From positions 1 through 64,000 of the forward strand of contig JAFDVU010000004.1 of assembly GCA_018268835.1 (NCBI GenBank): a stretch of 64,000 bases of DNA. Reading direction: 5' to 3'. Positions 1-9,944 of the stretch are shown one piece after another. This DNA is from Acidobacteriota bacterium. Its GTDB lineage: Bacteria > Acidobacteriota > Terriglobia > Bryobacterales > Bryobacteraceae. The translations under genes were made by a program, and so were the position numbers. The notes below the pieces were generated by a model. The model was not told the origin of the DNA. It saw only the letters and a list, made by a program, of their open reading frames with translations, and searched no databases. Within the stretch, counting starts at the first letter, position 1; every line of letters starts with the position of its first letter.

Positions 1-1413
1 GACACCCCGCTGGCCGGCGTCGGCAGCTTCCAGATGTCGTTCGGCGGGGACAAGGCGCTCTATCGTCAGGGCGAGAACTGGATCATCGCGGCACTGCGGC
101 CGATGGCCACCGGGCCGGGTGGAACAGCACCTCCCGCGACACCGCCCGCCACCGCGGGCCAGGGCGCGCTGAAGACCGCCGGCATTGAAGTGCGCGTCGA
201 TCCAGTCCAGGAATGGAGCCAAATGTACCGCGAGGCGTGGCGGGTCGAACGGGACTGGTTCTACGACCGCAACCTCCACGGCCTGGACCTCAAGGCGGTC
301 GAGAAGCAATACGAGCCCTACCTGCGCAACGTGGCATCCCGCAACGACCTCACCTATCTGTTCCAGGAGATGTTGGGAAATATCACGGTCAGCCATATGG
401 GAACCGGTGGCGGCGATACGCCGGAAGTGAAGCGCGTCCAAACCGGCCTGTTGGGCGCCGATTACGAGGTTGCGGGCGGCCGGTACCGTTTCTCCAAGGT
501 CTACAGCGGCGAGAACTGGAACCCGCAGCTTCGCGCGCCGCTCACGCAGCCGGGAGTGAACGTGAAAGCGGGCGAGTATCTGCTCGCGGTCAACGGCCGC
601 GAGGTTCGTCCTCCGGAAAACGTGTATAGCTTCTTCGAAGGTCTCGCCGGGAAATCGGTGCTGCTGCGAGTAGGGCCGGACGCGAGCGGGGCCGGGTCGC
701 GCGAAGTAACGGTGGTCCCGGTGGCGGACGAGAGCCGCTTACGAAACCTCTACTGGATTGAGGAAAACCGGCGCAAAGTCGATCAGATGACGGGCGGTAA
801 AGTGGCCTACATCTACATGCCTGATACGGCCAACGGCGGATTGACCGCGTTCAATCGCTATTTCTACGCCCAGATCGGAAAGCAGGCGGCCATCGTGGAC
901 GAACGTTTCAATGGTGGCGGCCTGCTGGCAACCGACATCGCCGAGATTCTCAATCGTAAGCCGCTCAGCGCCGCAGCCAATCGGGTGGGAACCGACCTGG
1001 TGCAACCGCAGGGCATTTTCGGGCCGAAGGTGATGATTATCAACGAGCGCGCCGGATCGGGCGGCGATGCCATGCCCTGGTACTTCAGGCGCGCCGGCGT
1101 GGGCAAACTGATCGGAACCCGCACGTGGGGCGGCTTGGTAGGGATGGCTGGAGGCCCGCCGCTCATGGATGGAGGTTTCGTGGGAGCGCCCAGTTCCGGC
1201 ATCTACAACCCGCTCACAGGAGAGTGGGAAGTGGAAAACGTCGGCGTGCCTCCGGATATCGAGGTGGAGCAGGACCCGGCACTGGTTCGGAAGGGTCGTG
1301 ACCCACAACTGGAGAGGGCGGTTGAAGTGATCCTGGAAGAACTCAGGAAGAATCCGCCTCCCGTACTCCGGCGGCCGGCGTTTCCGACCTACAACCGCCC
1401 CGCCGCGCATTAG
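1..1413 (+). CDS. Tricorn-type S41 peptidase, C-terminal part (5' end outside window)
   Basis: The frame is open to the first base, so only the C-terminal ~470 residues are present. Visible are a linker, a helical C1-like region, a PDZ-like segment (about bases 440-720) and the S41 protease core. The likely nucleophile Ser is the TCG codon at 1057-1059 in an ERAGSGGD motif, followed by GTRTWGG, a typical tricorn/CtpA-family signature. Tricorn homologues are large proteins with N-terminal beta-propellers that degrade peptides. The missing upstream part probably holds the propellers. The end (stop at 1411) is certain. Substrate and location cannot be told from this fragment. Confidence 0.85.
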   Translation, partial: DTPLAGVGSFQMSFGGDKALYRQGENWIIAALRPMATGPGGTAPPATPPATAGQGALKTAGIEVRVDPVQEWSQMYREAWRVERDWFYDRNLHGLDLKAVEKQYEPYLRNVASRNDLTYLFQEMLGNITVSHMGTGGGDTPEVKRVQTGLLGADYEVAGGRYRFSKVYSGENWNPQLRAPLTQPGVNVKAGEYLLAVNGREVRPPENVYSFFEGLAGKSVLLRVGPDASGAGSREVTVVPVADESRLRNLYWIEENRRKVDQMTGGKVAYIYMPDTANGGLTAFNRYFYAQIGKQAAIVDERFNGGGLLATDIAEILNRKPLSAAANRVGTDLVQPQGIFGPKVMIINERAGSGGDAMPWYFRRAGVGKLIGTRTWGGLVGMAGGPPLMDGGFVGAPSSGIYNPLTGEWEVENVGVPPDIEVEQDPALVRKGRDPQLERAVEVILEELRKNPPPVLRRPAFPTYNRPAAH

Positions 1414-1524
1414 ATCAGGATTCCTTGCGAAGCCGAACCTGATCTTGTCGTTGCTCCAGTCGCTGTATTATTATCCGAATCTGGCCGAACGGGTTTGTCT
1501 GCGGCCATGATTGGGGGCATCGAA

Positions 1525-3855
1525 ATGATGACAGGGAGGGGACCTGCACGAGGAAGATCAGCAAGGCGGTCGTTGCGTGCGGCCCTCTCGATAGGTTGCC
1601 TGTCGTTGGCCCTTCGCGCGCCAGACCTGCTGGCGCAGACGACGCATTCGGCTGTGATTCAATCGATAACGGTCTGTAGCCCCACGGGCAGAGCAGGCCG
1701 GGGAAGCTGCCCGAGCGGCACTTTCGACACGCATCAGATTGTGCTTGCGCCAGACGGCAGCGGCAATGCGATCAACCGCTACGAAGCTCCGTTCGCATCC
1801 GACGAGCATTCGTCGGTATTTGCGCCAGGGACGCTCAACGGCAACAGCGACTACCTCTTTTTCCTTGCTTCGGGAACCAATTTAAGCGGCGGCATCGGCA
1901 CCGTGGTGCTGTCGGGCGGATCCGGACCGGACAAGAACGGCCAGTGGACGTTCTCGATTCCCAAGGCGGACGGCTACGGAGCTTATTCCGGGGGATTCGG
2001 ACAGGTCTTCCGGCAGCCCTTTCCGGAAGCGAAGTGTCCTGTGGTGGCGGACGGCAACCCCGCGCACCAGGACACAACTTTCGACCTGGACTACGCCGCC
2101 CCCGGGTCCGTTGTGAAGGATCCCACCGGCCCCCCTGGCAGCATGATCATGATCTATGAAGGCGCCAACGATTGCCCGGGTAATGTGGGCGGCGACAAAA
2201 CCGGCGACGGCGCCTATATTTCCTTCGGGATCGCCACCTCGCTCGACTACGGGAAGACCTGGCCGACGTACCGCGCCACGCCGACTTTCTCTTTCGTCCC
2301 CATGCCGGACTCGAACAGGACCCAAGCACCCAACGCACCATCGGGTGCGATGGGGACGAACGTGTGTATAGGAAACGATTGCGCCACGACGCCCCCGGCT
2401 GCTTACGGCCGCTATCAGGTGATTGCTCCGCCGAATTCCATCGCCAGTGTGATGGCGACGGGGAAACCGCTCCAGAGCAGCTACGGAATGCAGAATCTGT
2501 CCGGATTTCTCGACGACGTTCGTTCGGATCCGGCGCCCTACTTTTATATCGTTTACAACGCCAGCAAGGACCTGGCCATCGCCCGGGCGCAGTTTGGCGG
2601 GTCCGCGCCGCTGACTTTCAAGAAATGGGACGGCAGATCCTTCGCCGCGCCCGGCATAGGCGGAGTCGAGGCGCAACTGCTCCCGAGCGGCGCTCGTCAG
2701 AATTGCGGCGGCTCCTTGCAGAACCGCACCAACGGTTCGATCGATTACCTCGACGCGACACAGCAGTACATTCTGTTCTTCACCTGCACTTCGAATGGGG
2801 ATCCTGCCGGCTCCTCGAACACCGGCAACGCCGGAGCCGCATGGTTCTACTCCACCAGTTTCGATCTGACTGACCCCACGCAGTGGACCGTACCGCAGGA
2901 AATCACGGGCTCCTGGGTCGAGTTTAATAACTCCGGGGCATGCAACTCCTTCCCGGGCTGGTACCACACGTGGATGTCGCTCGGCTCCAAACCGGGCCAT
3001 ATTTCCTCCGAGGGCCACGTACTCTACCTTTGGGGATGTGAAAACAACACGCCCACTGCGCCGCTGCGCCAGCTTTCTTCGCGTGCGTTTACCATCACCG
3101 TTGGCCCGCCCGCGCCCACGTTGACTCCTGGTTCGCTCGCCAACGGCGCCACCTACGTCGCCGGTGGCATGGTTCCTGGCTCCTGGGCGCAGGTGAAGGG
3201 GACGCAGCTTAGTCCTGTGACGCGCACTTGGAACAGTTCCGACTTTGCCGGGCTCGGCAACAATTTGCCGACGAAACTGAGTGGTGTGGAGGTGAAGGTG
3301 AATGGCGCATCCGCGGCCGTGTACTACGTCGACCCGGGACAGGTGAGTTTCCAGGTGCCGGAGGGCATTTCGGGGACCGCTACAGTGCAGGCGATCAACA
3401 ACGGACAGGCCAGCAACACCGTGACCGCCGCGGCAGCGGCGAATGCTCCGGGCATCTTTCCCGTCATTGTGAATGGTACGAACTATCCAGCCGCCGTCTT
3501 TCTCGATGGCAAGTATGCGGGAGATCCTTCCATTAATCCCGCATTCCGCAAGGCCAGGCCCGGAGATACCATCCAGCTCTTCGCTACCGGATTGGTCCCA
3601 TCCCCCGCCGGAGTTCTGTCGAACCTTCAGGCTGTAAGCGGGGTGACCGTTACCGTCGGCGCGATCACGGTTGCCGCCGATTTTGCCGGACTTGTAGCGG
3701 TGGGAGAATTCCAGATCAACTTCAAAGTGCCGCAACAGTTCGCAACCCTGGCGGAAGGCAACTACCCGATCTCGATTCAAGTGAACGGAGCCTCCTCGCC
3801 AGTGACAATCAACTCCAGCCCGCCGGGGCAACTTGTCCTTCCCATTCAACACTGA
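1525..3855 (+). CDS. Exported protein with Solibacter-type C-terminal domain (TIGR03437)
   Basis: An Arg-rich n-region, a hydrophobic stretch and an Ala-Gln site (LLAQ) suggest export. The large N-terminal part (~500 residues) has many Gly/Ser/Asn and Trp residues and resembles a secreted beta-structured protein, but I do not recognise its family. The last ~240 residues start at SLANGATYVAGG and contain AAVYYVDPGQVSFQVP and FATGLVP. This is the signature of TIGR03437, which is expanded in Solibacter. The ATG at 1525 follows a GGGGG tract by about 7 bases. TTG 1495 or ATG 1507 are in-frame alternatives. Function is unknown; an extracellular or surface role is likely. Confidence 0.75.
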   Translation: MMTGRGPARGRSARRSLRAALSIGCLSLALRAPDLLAQTTHSAVIQSITVCSPTGRAGRGSCPSGTFDTHQIVLAPDGSGNAINRYEAPFASDEHSSVFAPGTLNGNSDYLFFLASGTNLSGGIGTVVLSGGSGPDKNGQWTFSIPKADGYGAYSGGFGQVFRQPFPEAKCPVVADGNPAHQDTTFDLDYAAPGSVVKDPTGPPGSMIMIYEGANDCPGNVGGDKTGDGAYISFGIATSLDYGKTWPTYRATPTFSFVPMPDSNRTQAPNAPSGAMGTNVCIGNDCATTPPAAYGRYQVIAPPNSIASVMATGKPLQSSYGMQNLSGFLDDVRSDPAPYFYIVYNASKDLAIARAQFGGSAPLTFKKWDGRSFAAPGIGGVEAQLLPSGARQNCGGSLQNRTNGSIDYLDATQQYILFFTCTSNGDPAGSSNTGNAGAAWFYSTSFDLTDPTQWTVPQEITGSWVEFNNSGACNSFPGWYHTWMSLGSKPGHISSEGHVLYLWGCENNTPTAPLRQLSSRAFTITVGPPAPTLTPGSLANGATYVAGGMVPGSWAQVKGTQLSPVTRTWNSSDFAGLGNNLPTKLSGVEVKVNGASAAVYYVDPGQVSFQVPEGISGTATVQAINNGQASNTVTAAAAANAPGIFPVIVNGTNYPAAVFLDGKYAGDPSINPAFRKARPGDTIQLFATGLVPSPAGVLSNLQAVSGVTVTVGAITVAADFAGLVAVGEFQINFKVPQQFATLAEGNYPISIQVNGASSPVTINSSPPGQLVLPIQH

Positions 3856-3997
3856 CTTGCCGGAACCGAAGGTCGCGGGCAAGTTGTGGGCTCTGCCAAG
3901 ACGCCAACGGCTCCACCCAGCGACATGGTTTTCCCGCGCTTCCAGGCGCTTTCTGAAGGCCAGGCGCATCTGCCCCCACAAAGCTCGTGCCGCCGCC

Positions 3998-4006
3998 TGC
4001 TATTGT
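3998..4006 (+). promoter_or_regulatory. Extended -10 element before nagB-like gene
   Basis: TGCTATTGT fits an extended -10 (TG-N-TATTGT). It ends 8 bases before the ATG at 4015, and there is no Shine-Dalgarno sequence, so the transcript may be leaderless. No convincing -35. Confidence 0.35.
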
Positions 4007-4014
4007 GTTAGTCG

Positions 4015-4773
4015 ATGCTGATCCGCCGCCTGCAATGCGAACAACTGGAAGTCGCCGTGTACGAGACTCGCGCCGATGCCGGCGCCGCCAGCGCCGCGCG
4101 CTTCGCCGACCGGGTGAACCGCGTCCTTCGCGAGCACGGCCAAGCGTCCGTGGTTTTCGCCTCCGCGCCATCACAGAACGAAATCACCGCCGCGCTGCGG
4201 AATGTCGATATCGACTGGCCGCGCGTGACCGCGTTCCACCTCGATGAGTACGTCGGCCTGCCCGCCGACCACCCCGCCAGCTTCCGCCGGTACATCCGCG
4301 AGCACCTGCTGGACCACGTCCCCGTGGGCGCTTTCCACGGGCTGCGCGGCGAAGCTCCGGACCCCGAAGCTGAAGCCGCCCGCTACGCCGCGCTGCTCGC
4401 CGAAGCCCGCCCTTCCGTGGTGGTTCTCGGCATCGGGGAGAACGGGCACCTCGCTTTTATCGATCCGCCCGCGGATTTCCAGGAACCACGCGACGTGAAG
4501 GTCGTCGATCTCGACCCGGTTTGCCGCATGCAGCAGGTGCACGACGGCTGCTTCGCGTCGATCGACCTCGTGCCCACCCGCGCGCTCTCGCTCACGGTGC
4601 CCTTTTTCATGCGCACGCCGCACGTGGTCATCACGGTGCCCGGTCCCACCAAGCGCGCGGCCATGCGCGCCGCGATTCAAGGGCCCGTCACGGAACAGTG
4701 CCCCGCGTCGATCCTGCGCCGCCACCCCGACGCGGCTCTCGCCTGCGATCAGGAGGCCGCCCAATGGATCTGA
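4015..4773 (+). CDS. nagB: Glucosamine-6-phosphate deaminase / 6-phosphogluconolactonase family protein
   Basis: This 252-residue protein has the NagB/RpiA/CoA-transferase-like fold of glucosamine-6-phosphate deaminases. The motifs FHLDEYVGL (residues ~76-84) and VLGIGENGHLAFIDPP are the deaminase active-site blocks, and the VPGPTKRAAM segment is also typical. It would convert glucosamine-6-phosphate to fructose-6-phosphate plus ammonia in the cytoplasm. The NagB paralogues common in this phylum can differ in substrate, so the exact reaction is inferred. Its last 10 bases overlap the next gene, whose AGGAGG ribosome binding site lies inside this one, implying translational coupling. Confidence 0.8.
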   Translation: MLIRRLQCEQLEVAVYETRADAGAASAARFADRVNRVLREHGQASVVFASAPSQNEITAALRNVDIDWPRVTAFHLDEYVGLPADHPASFRRYIREHLLDHVPVGAFHGLRGEAPDPEAEAARYAALLAEARPSVVVLGIGENGHLAFIDPPADFQEPRDVKVVDLDPVCRMQQVHDGCFASIDLVPTRALSLTVPFFMRTPHVVITVPGPTKRAAMRAAIQGPVTEQCPASILRRHPDAALACDQEAAQWI

Positions 4774-5486
4774 TTCTCAGCGCCGCGCAGCACCTGGTCG
4801 ACGCGCGCCGCGCGCACCGCCGCGGACCGCGCATCCCGGAAGCCTGCCGGCCGCGCGACATCGCCACCGCTCTGGCAATCCAGCGGCGCGTCACCGAACT
4901 GCTCGGCGAACCCGTCGGTGGATGGAAAGCCTCCGCGCCGACCCCGGAGAAGACGCTGCTCGCGCCGATCTACGCCCCGGCGATCCACCGCGGTCCGCGC
5001 TGCCCGGTCATGCCTCGGGACGGCATGGCACCGATCGAACCGGAGATCGCCTTCGTGCTCGCGCGCGACCTGCGTCCGGGCGCGTCCGAAGAAGAGATGC
5101 TGGACGCAATCGGAGAGGTGCGGCTGGTGCTGGAGTTGATCGGCAGCCGCTATGAAGCGCCGCGTGAGGCGACATTTCCCGAGATGCTGGCCGACGGATT
5201 GAACGACCAGGGCCTGCTGGCCGGGCCAGTGTCCGCGCACCCGATCGGTGACTGGATGCGCGCGTTCCCGATCAGCATCCCCGGCATCTTCGAAGGCGAA
5301 GGGCGGCACCCCGACGGCCACCCGCTCATGCCCTTCAAGTGGCTCGCTTCGATGGTTCCGCTCGCCGCGGGGCAAATCGTCACGACCGGTTCCTACGCAG
5401 GAGTGATCGATGTTCCGCTCGACCTACCGCTGCGGGTGATCTTCGGCACCGCCGGCGAAATCGCCGTCACGTTTTACAGCGAGTAG
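4764..5486 (+). CDS. 2-keto-4-pentenoate hydratase / fumarylacetoacetate hydrolase-family protein
   Basis: This 240-residue protein belongs to the MhpD/HpcG-like branch of the fumarylacetoacetase superfamily. Visible blocks are GGWKASAPTPEK near residue 53, IEPEIAFVLARDL with the metal-binding acidic residues, and LVLELIGSRY. Such enzymes hydrate 2-oxo-4-enoates or decarboxylate related 2-oxo acids with Mg or Mn. A strong AGGAGG at 4751 sets the ATG at 4764, overlapping the nagB-like gene by 10 bases. The pairing with a sugar-phosphate deaminase is unusual, and its physiological substrate is not evident. Confidence 0.75.
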   Translation: MDLILSAAQHLVDARRAHRRGPRIPEACRPRDIATALAIQRRVTELLGEPVGGWKASAPTPEKTLLAPIYAPAIHRGPRCPVMPRDGMAPIEPEIAFVLARDLRPGASEEEMLDAIGEVRLVLELIGSRYEAPREATFPEMLADGLNDQGLLAGPVSAHPIGDWMRAFPISIPGIFEGEGRHPDGHPLMPFKWLASMVPLAAGQIVTTGSYAGVIDVPLDLPLRVIFGTAGEIAVTFYSE

Positions 5487-5512
5487 GGCGGGCTCCGGGC
5501 CGCACTCCCGCG

Positions 5513-6607
5513 CTACGCCTTCTTATCCGGATTCGGCAGCATGATGTCGCGGATCATGGCGCACAGGTCTGCCACCGCGGCGCTGAACTGCCTCAGGGTG
5601 CGCACCGTGCACGGGTAGCTGTCGAACTCGTCCACCGTCAGACCGTCCTGATCGTACGCGCGCCGGAAGTCCGCGAACTTGCGGTACAACTCGGCGACGA
5701 TCCTGTCGTCCACCGGCGTATCGATGCGGTTCACCACCGCGACATCGCTGGCGTTATACCGCTTCTGCCACGAGCACGGCGGCGAGATGACCACGTCCCC
5801 GCCGATGAATTCGCTCCAGTGCATGTGATTGCGGAACGCCGCCGAAAGCAGTCGCAGCCGGTACCCGCGCTCGCGGAACAGCGCGTAGGTCTTCTTGAAG
5901 ACGGCGACGCCGGCCCACTCCAGGTAGCCCGGATCGAGCGTGATGACGTCCCTCTCCGCCTGCACCTTCAGCCAGTCGTCGAGGCGCCCCACCATGAGGG
6001 TGCATACCGGGCCCATGTGCGAAATGTCCTTGCCCTCCGCCTCGCGGCGCTTCAACCCGCGCTCCACGGCCTCGGCGACCGCCACCGCCTGCGGCAGCGT
6101 GAACGAGACTGTCGCGTTGACGCTGACCCCGCGATACGTGGCCTCCTCGAACGCCGGAATTCCCGCGCGCGTCACCGGAATCTTCACGATCATGTTCGGG
6201 GCCAGGGAGTGGAAGTGCATCACCTGGTCGAGAATCCCCTGCGTGCTGCGGTACAGGCGCGGATCCGTCTGGATCGAAAGCCGCCCGTTCTTTCCCTGGT
6301 GCGCTTCGAAGATCGGCTCCAGCAACTTCGCGCCCTTGATCGAAATCTCCTCCACCACGCGCCACGCGATCTGATCTTCGGTCGCTTCCGGCATTTCGCG
6401 GATCAGTTCGTGAATGCGGTCCTTCCACGCCGCCAACTCTTTCTGCAGCACCCCGACCACGATCACCGGGTTGCACGTCGCGCCCACCGCGCCGTGCGAG
6501 ATCGAATACTCCAACTCCGAAATACTCGCCGAATCGTTCCACAAACACGTCGGCGTGGTCTGCGTCATCTGATGCAGCGGGCTTTTGTAAGATTGCGCCA
6601 TAGCCAT
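5513..6607 (-). CDS. tal: Transaldolase family protein in inositol operon
   Basis: This 364-residue protein has the TalB/TalC-type (beta/alpha)8 fold. TCNPVIV near residue 44, the Schiff-base Lys block NMIVKIPVTRAGIPAF (Lys about 142) and GVSVNATVSFTL are canonical transaldolase motifs. Length is nearer the ~370-residue actinobacterial type than the ~215-residue TalC. The ATG at 6607 lies 2 bases after the mmsA stop and about 10 bases after GAGGA; ATG 6628 would overlap mmsA. As last gene of iolB-iolD-mmsA it may act on 2-deoxy-5-keto-gluconate (see findings). An ordinary pentose-phosphate role is the alternative. Confidence 0.85.
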   Translation of the reverse strand: MAMAQSYKSPLHQMTQTTPTCLWNDSASISELEYSISHGAVGATCNPVIVVGVLQKELAAWKDRIHELIREMPEATEDQIAWRVVEEISIKGAKLLEPIFEAHQGKNGRLSIQTDPRLYRSTQGILDQVMHFHSLAPNMIVKIPVTRAGIPAFEEATYRGVSVNATVSFTLPQAVAVAEAVERGLKRREAEGKDISHMGPVCTLMVGRLDDWLKVQAERDVITLDPGYLEWAGVAVFKKTYALFRERGYRLRLLSAAFRNHMHWSEFIGGDVVISPPCSWQKRYNASDVAVVNRIDTPVDDRIVAELYRKFADFRRAYDQDGLTVDEFDSYPCTVRTLRQFSAAVADLCAMIRDIMLPNPDKKA

Positions 6608-6609
6608 TT

Positions 6610-8064
6610 CTAAAATTTCCTCGACCATTCCCTGGGCCAGCGTTCGATAACCACCTTCTTGTCCGTGTAAAACTCGACTCCGTCCCTGCCCTGTCCGTGC
6701 AGCACGCCGAGGAAGCTATCCTTCCAGCCGCTGAACGGGAAGTATGCCATGGGCGCCGCGATCCCGATGTTCACCCCAATGTTTCCGGCGGGCGCTTCGT
6801 AGCGGAACTTGCGCGCCGTTGCGCCGCTCGCCGTGAAGATCGACGCCGCGTTGCCGTAGGCGCTGCCGGACAGGATGTCGATCGCCTCGTCCACGCTCTC
6901 TGCGTGCACCAGGCTCAGCACGGGGCCGAAAATCTCGGTCTCGGAAAGCGCGCTCTTCGGGTCCACGCCGTCCAGGACCGTCGGGCTCACGAAATATCCG
7001 CCGCCGCCGGCCGCGCCGCCGGCGATCACTTTGGCGCCTTCGCGCGCGCCTTTCGCGATCAACCCCTCGATCCGTTCCTGGCTCTGGCGGCTGATCACCG
7101 GACCCATCTGCACGCCTTCCTGCAAGCCCGGCCCCACTTTGAGGGACGCCGCCGCGCCGGCCAGCGCATCGCGGAACTGCGTACGCGCGTCACCCACGGT
7201 CACCGCCACCGATACCGCGAGGCAGCGCTGTCCGGCGCAACCGAACGCGCTGTCGGTCACGATGCGGGTGGTGGTCTCCAGGTCGGCGTCGGGCATGATG
7301 ACCGCGTGATTCTTCGCGCCGCCCTGGCACTGCACGCGTTTTCCGTTGGCCGACCCGCGCGAGTAGATGTAGCGGGCGACCGGCGTGGATCCCACGAAGC
7401 TGATCGCGCGCACCGCGGGATGATCCAGCAGCGCGTCCACCGCCGCCTTCCCGCCATTCACCATGTTGACCACGCCTTTGGGAATTCCCGTCTGCCCGAT
7501 CAACTCGCAGATCATCCGCATCGCCATCGGCACGCGCTCGGAAGGCTTCAGGACGAACGTGTTCCCGCAGGCAATCGCGTAGGGCAGGAACCACATCGGC
7601 ACCATGGCCGGAAAGTTGAACGGGGTGATGGCCGCGACCACACCGAGCGGCTGGCGGATCATGATCTCATCGATACCGCGCGCCACGTCCTCCAGGTTGT
7701 AGCCCTGCATGAGGGTGGGGATGCCGCAGGCGACCTCGACGTTCTCCACCGCGCGCTGCAACTCCGCGCGCGCTTCGGCGAAGGTCTTGCCGTTTTCGCG
7801 CGTGATGCAGCGCGCGATGTCGTCGTAGTGCTCCTCCATCAGGCGCTTCAGCCGGAAGAGGTACTGGATGCGGTCCTGCGGAGGGGTTCTCCGCCACTCC
7901 GGAAACGCCGCCGCGGCGGCGTCCACCGCCGCGGCCACTTCCGCCGCGCCGCCCATCGGGGTCTCGGCGAAGGTCTCGCCCGTCGCCGGATCGATCACCG
8001 CGGCGGCTTCGCCTGCGTTGGCCGTGCGCCACTCGCCGGCAATGTAGTCTGGAATCCGATTCAC
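6610..8064 (-). CDS. mmsA: (Methyl)malonate-semialdehyde dehydrogenase, CoA-acylating
   Basis: This 484-residue aldehyde dehydrogenase is of the MmsA/IolA type. The catalytic Cys is C281 in [25 protein letters not shown] has Asn where ordinary aldehyde dehydrogenases carry the general-base Glu, a hallmark of the CoA-dependent branch. [14 protein letters not shown] and [10 protein letters not shown] complete the NAD-binding signature. It oxidises malonate semialdehyde to acetyl-CoA, CO2 and NADH in inositol catabolism, or methylmalonate semialdehyde in valine catabolism. It lies 13 bases downstream of iolD and 2 bases upstream of the transaldolase, so the inositol role (IolA) is preferred. Confidence 0.92.
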   Translation of the reverse strand: MNRIPDYIAGEWRTANAGEAAAVIDPATGETFAETPMGGAAEVAAAVDAAAAAFPEWRRTPPQDRIQYLFRLKRLMEEHYDDIARCITRENGKTFAEARAELQRAVENVEVACGIPTLMQGYNLEDVARGIDEIMIRQPLGVVAAITPFNFPAMVPMWFLPYAIACGNTFVLKPSERVPMAMRMICELIGQTGIPKGVVNMVNGGKAAVDALLDHPAVRAISFVGSTPVARYIYSRGSANGKRVQCQGGAKNHAVIMPDADLETTTRIVTDSAFGCAGQRCLAVSVAVTVGDARTQFRDALAGAAASLKVGPGLQEGVQMGPVISRQSQERIEGLIAKGAREGAKVIAGGAAGGGGYFVSPTVLDGVDPKSALSETEIFGPVLSLVHAESVDEAIDILSGSAYGNAASIFTASGATARKFRYEAPAGNIGVNIGIAAPMAYFPFSGWKDSFLGVLHGQGRDGVEFYTDKKVVIERWPREWSRKF

Positions 8065-8077
8065 GTTGCCTCCGCTC

Positions 8078-9940
8078 TTAAAGGAACAGCCGTTCGGCTT
8101 TCACGGCCTTCTCGTATTTCTCGCGCGCCGCCCGCACCGAATCCATCTCGGATACCTCGGCGACGGGCACGTCCCACCAGGATTCGTACCCTGGCACACG
8201 GATCTCTTTGGCCACTTCGGTTACGATCACCGTGGTGCGGTTCTCGCCCTTCGCCCGCGCCAGGGCCGCTTCCAGTTCCTTGCGGTTGCGGACGCGGACT
8301 GTGACCGCGCCGAAACTCGCCGCGTTCTTTTCGAAGTCCACGGGCACGTACTCGCCGCTGAGTTCGCCGTTGGCGCCGCGCACCTTGTAGTCCGTGCCGA
8401 AGCCCTGGCAGCCGACCGCTTGCGAAAGCCCGCCGATGCTGCTGAACCCGTGATTATCCAGCACCACGATGTTGAGCTTGAGCCCTTCCTGAATCGAGGT
8501 CGCGATCTCCGAACTCATCATCTGGTAGGATCCGTCGCCCACCATCACGTACACCTCGCGCGACGGATCCGCCATCTTCACGCCCAGCCCGCCGGCGATT
8601 TCGTAGCCCATCGTGGAGTAGCCGTACTCCATGTGATAGCCCTTGGGATCCCGAGTCCGCCACATCTTGTGGATGTCGCCGGGCAGGCTGCCGGCCGCGT
8701 TCAGGATCACGTCCTTCGGACCCATGGCGCGCTCCATCACGCCCACCACTTCGCTCTGCACCATGCTGCCGTCGCAAGAGAGCGCGTGCAACCGGTCCAC
8801 TTCGGCTTCCCAGCGCGCGCGGTGCGCGGCCACGCAGGTGGCGTACTCCGGCGGCACATGATAATCGCCCACCGCGGCGGCGAGTTCCTCCAGGCCCACG
8901 CGCGCGTCGCCGGTCAGCGGGATGCCCGAGTGCTTGTAGGCATCCATCTCGAACACGTTCAGGTTGATGAAGCGCACGTTGGGATTCTGGAACGCGGTCT
9001 TCGACGCGGTGGTGAAGTCGCTGTACCGCGTGCCCACGCCGATGACCAGGTCCGCCTCGCGCGCCATGAGGTTGGCGCCCGGGGTGCCGGTCACTCCCAT
9101 GGCGCCCAACTGCTGGGGATGATCGTACGGCAGCGATCCCTTGCCCGCCTGCGTCTCGGTCACGGCGATGCCGGTCTGCGCGGCGAACCGTGCCAGCGCC
9201 TGGTACGCTTCCGAATACTGCACGCCTCCGCCGGCAATGATCAAGGGCGTCTTGGCCGAGCGGATCCACCCGGCCGCCCGCTGGAGCAGCGCGCGGTCCG
9301 CGAGCGTGCGCGGAATGGTCCACACGCGCTTTTCGAACAGGGCCGCGGGATACTCGCAGGCTTCCGTCTGCACGTCCTGCGGCATGGCCAGCGTCACGCA
9401 CCCGGTGTTGGCGGGCGACGTGAGCACGCGCATCGCCTCCACGAGCGAATGCGGCAACTGGTCCGCGCGGTTGATCCGGTCCCAGTAGCGGGACACCGGC
9501 TTGAACACGTCGTTCACCGCGATGTCCTGCGTGTGCTCGCTTTCCAGTTGCTGCAGCACGGGCGCCACGTTGCGCCGCGCGAATATGTCGCCCGGCATCA
9601 ACAGGAGCGGGATGCGGTTGATGGTGGCGCACGCGGCGCCGGTCACCATGTTGGTGGCGCCGGGCCCGATGGAGGTCGTGCACACCAGCGTCTGCAACCG
9701 GTTCTTCATCTTGCCGTAGGCGATCGCGGTGTGCGTCATCGCCTGTTCGTTGCGGCACAGGTAGTAGCGCAGGCCGCTCTGCTGGCGTAGCGCCTGCCCG
9801 ATCCCGGCTACATTGCCGTGACCGAAAATTCCCCACACGCCGGCGAAGAACTGCGTCTCCTGCCCGTCACGTTCCACAAATTGATTCTTCAAGAAGGCCA
9901 CGGCGGCCTGCGACATGGTAAGCCGGATTGTTTTGGACAT
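8078..9940 (-). CDS. iolD: 3D-(3,5/4)-trihydroxycyclohexane-1,2-dione hydrolase
   Basis: This 620-residue ThDP enzyme opens the ring of trihydroxycyclohexane-1,2-dione to 5-deoxy-glucuronate. The start [17 protein letters not shown], then [21 protein letters not shown], matches the IolD N-terminal pyrimidine-binding domain. The ThDP/Mg motif is [11 protein letters not shown] through [11 protein letters not shown] near residue 500. The ATG at 9940 was chosen because homologues begin with this segment; an upstream extension would run into iolB. Only 4 bases separate it from the iolB stop, indicating co-transcription. Confidence 0.94.
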   Translation of the reverse strand: MSKTIRLTMSQAAVAFLKNQFVERDGQETQFFAGVWGIFGHGNVAGIGQALRQQSGLRYYLCRNEQAMTHTAIAYGKMKNRLQTLVCTTSIGPGATNMVTGAACATINRIPLLLMPGDIFARRNVAPVLQQLESEHTQDIAVNDVFKPVSRYWDRINRADQLPHSLVEAMRVLTSPANTGCVTLAMPQDVQTEACEYPAALFEKRVWTIPRTLADRALLQRAAGWIRSAKTPLIIAGGGVQYSEAYQALARFAAQTGIAVTETQAGKGSLPYDHPQQLGAMGVTGTPGANLMAREADLVIGVGTRYSDFTTASKTAFQNPNVRFINLNVFEMDAYKHSGIPLTGDARVGLEELAAAVGDYHVPPEYATCVAAHRARWEAEVDRLHALSCDGSMVQSEVVGVMERAMGPKDVILNAAGSLPGDIHKMWRTRDPKGYHMEYGYSTMGYEIAGGLGVKMADPSREVYVMVGDGSYQMMSSEIATSIQEGLKLNIVVLDNHGFSSIGGLSQAVGCQGFGTDYKVRGANGELSGEYVPVDFEKNAASFGAVTVRVRNRKELEAALARAKGENRTTVIVTEVAKEIRVPGYESWWDVPVAEVSEMDSVRAAREKYEKAVKAERLFL

Positions 9941-9944
9941 AAAA

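Noticed and set aside
1882-3981. 699-residue minus-strand open frame
   Set aside because: It is antisense to the TIGR03437 protein and shows only Arg/Gly/His-rich low-complexity sequence.
4749-8304. Long plus- and minus-strand frames opposite the hydratase, transaldolase and mmsA genes
   Set aside because: All are His/Arg-rich shadows of enzymes with intact catalytic motifs.
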